5,862 bases of DNA from Atopobium sp. (GTDB taxonomy: Bacteria; Actinomycetota; Coriobacteriia; Coriobacteriales; Atopobiaceae): positions 1 through 5,862 of the forward strand of contig JABZHC010000045.1 in the NCBI GenBank assembly GCA_015259035.1, read 5' to 3'. Within the stretch, counting starts at the first letter, position 1, and each line of letters opens with the position of its first letter. A program made the translations under genes and the position numbers. Below the pieces are notes generated by a model. The model did no database searches. It was not told the origin of the DNA and worked only from the letters and a program-made list of their open reading frames with translations. This document shows, in pieces, positions 5,050 to 5,862 of the stretch.

Positions 5050-5073
5050 GAGAAAAATTAAAAACTTTTTCTC
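5050..5073. terminator. AT-rich hairpin after the solute-binding protein gene
   Basis: GAGAAAAA (5050-5057) and TTTTTCTC (5066-5073) form an 8-bp stem with an 8-nt loop, about 37 bp past the stop codon of the solute-binding protein gene. It has no G/C-rich core and no clear T tail beyond the stem, so it is at best a weak terminator. No better one is seen in this gap. Confidence 0.35.
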
Positions 5074-5109
5074 AAAAGAACTTTGCGAGAAGACCGCCTT
5101 ATCCCTTGC

Positions 5110-5862
5110 TTACTTCTGCCAACCAACAATGGTTGCAGGTACGCTCTGGAAGAGTGATGGACCAAAGTTGGCAAGACCCTTCTTAACAACGTAGCAGTCT
5201 GGACCAGTGTAGATAGGAAGATATGCGTAAGTCTGCATCATCTTCTTCTCTGCCTCATTCATGAGCTTCATGCGCTCATCAAAGTCCTTGGTAGAGACAA
5301 CCTTTGCAAACATCTCGTCGGTCTCTGCAGAACCCTGCTGACCAAAGTTGGATCCAGACTCAGAACCATAGAGCTGGCCACCGTTGTTGTAAGAAGTTGA
5401 GCTACCAACCCAACCAAAGAGGCAGACATCCCAAGAGCCAGAGGTAAGAACATCAGAGAACTCAGAAGATGGGTGAGAATCAAGGGTAAGATTAATGCCT
5501 GCGTCCTTGCACATCTTCTGGATTGCAGCAGCGCGGTTCTTAACAGTAGTACCGTCGCCGAACAGAGTGTAACTAAAGGTTACCTGCTGACCGTCCTTCT
5601 CGTAGTAATCGCCATTGAGCTTGTAGCCTGCGTCCTCAAGGGTCTTCTTTGCAGCAGCCTTGCGCTCGTCAGCAGACTTGAGGTTCTTGATATCGTCTGG
5701 GAGGTTGTTGTCATAGCCAGCTGCCCAGTAAGGCCAAAGCATGGAGCCTGGTGCGTCCTCTTTCCAGTTAACACCCTGGAAGACGATAGAAACGATAGTT
5801 GCAGGGTCAACGACCTGGCAGAATGCCTTACGAACTGCAACATCCTGAAGAACGCCGCGAGT
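5110..5862 (-). CDS. ABC transporter solute-binding protein, family 5 (OppA-like), N-terminus outside window
   Basis: The frame is open from the right edge (codon 5862-5860) to TAA at 5112-5110, giving the last 250 residues. The visible start, LQDVAVRKAFCQVVDPATIV, matches the family 5 pattern 'D..VRqAl..aiD...i'. Then come WKEDAPGSM, a LEDAGYKLN-type segment, QKMCKDAGINLTLD, FGWVGSSTSYNNGGQLYGSESGSNFG, and the C-terminal AEKKMMQTYAYLPIYTGPDCYVVKKGL typical of peptide/nickel-binding proteins. It would capture oligopeptides or similar solutes outside the membrane for an ABC importer. The signal peptide and lipobox lie outside the window, as must any permease and ATPase genes, since the next gene downstream is tRNA-Leu. 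Strong use of a few preferred codons (AAG, GTT, CTC, GGT) suggests high expression. Substrate is not predictable. Confidence 0.92.
   Translation of the reverse strand, partial: TRGVLQDVAVRKAFCQVVDPATIVSIVFQGVNWKEDAPGSMLWPYWAAGYDNNLPDDIKNLKSADERKAAAKKTLEDAGYKLNGDYYEKDGQQVTFSYTLFGDGTTVKNRAAAIQKMCKDAGINLTLDSHPSSEFSDVLTSGSWDVCLFGWVGSSTSYNNGGQLYGSESGSNFGQQGSAETDEMFAKVVSTKDFDERMKLMNEAEKKMMQTYAYLPIYTGPDCYVVKKGLANFGPSLFQSVPATIVGWQK

Overview
The window looks like a chromosomal segment of a Gram-positive actinobacterium of the Coriobacteriia, most like an Atopobium/Lancefieldella/Olsenella relative. This is an inference from protein flavour, medium GC, tRNAs with encoded CCA ends, and a stress-type partner-switching module in a presumably non-sporulating background. 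No 16S or other decisive marker is present. All protein genes are on the minus strand; two tRNA genes (Gly, Cys) are on the plus strand and one tRNA-Leu on the minus strand.

Layout. 1-595 is the 5' part of a membrane protein of the CmpB/DUF1113 type, running off the left edge, with its own promoter. 755-1024 is a divergent tRNA unit: a good promoter, tRNA-Gly(GCC), tRNA-Cys(GCA) and a strong UUCG-loop terminator. 1025-1656 has no credible gene. It holds three regularly built repeat cassettes (A 1063-1180, B 1217-1336, C 1394-1511), lying between the terminators of two convergent transcription units. 1657-4823 is a two-gene operon read leftwards: a PAS-GAF-GAF(?)-PP2C (SpoIIE/RsbU-type) phosphatase, followed by one protein that joins a STAS domain (anti-sigma antagonist) to a HATPase_c domain (anti-sigma kinase). 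4874-5001 holds tRNA-Leu(GAG) with its terminator, and 5110-5862 is the C-terminal part of an extracellular solute-binding protein of the OppA/family 5 type, cut by the right edge.

How it works together. The phosphatase and the STAS-kinase protein contain all enzymatic parts of a partner-switching relay: a sensor phosphatase that would dephosphorylate the STAS serine, and a kinase domain that would phosphorylate it. No sigma factor is visible, so the output is unknown.

The least explained part is the repeat region. Each cassette of 118-120 bp has one inverted arm starting GCCTGA followed by three arms ending (T)CAGGC or TTAGGC, at the same 30-31 bp spacing in all three. Cassettes A and C are about 95% identical; B keeps the architecture but carries a different inner core. 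This looks like an extragenic, BIME-like element and is the best candidate for something undescribed.
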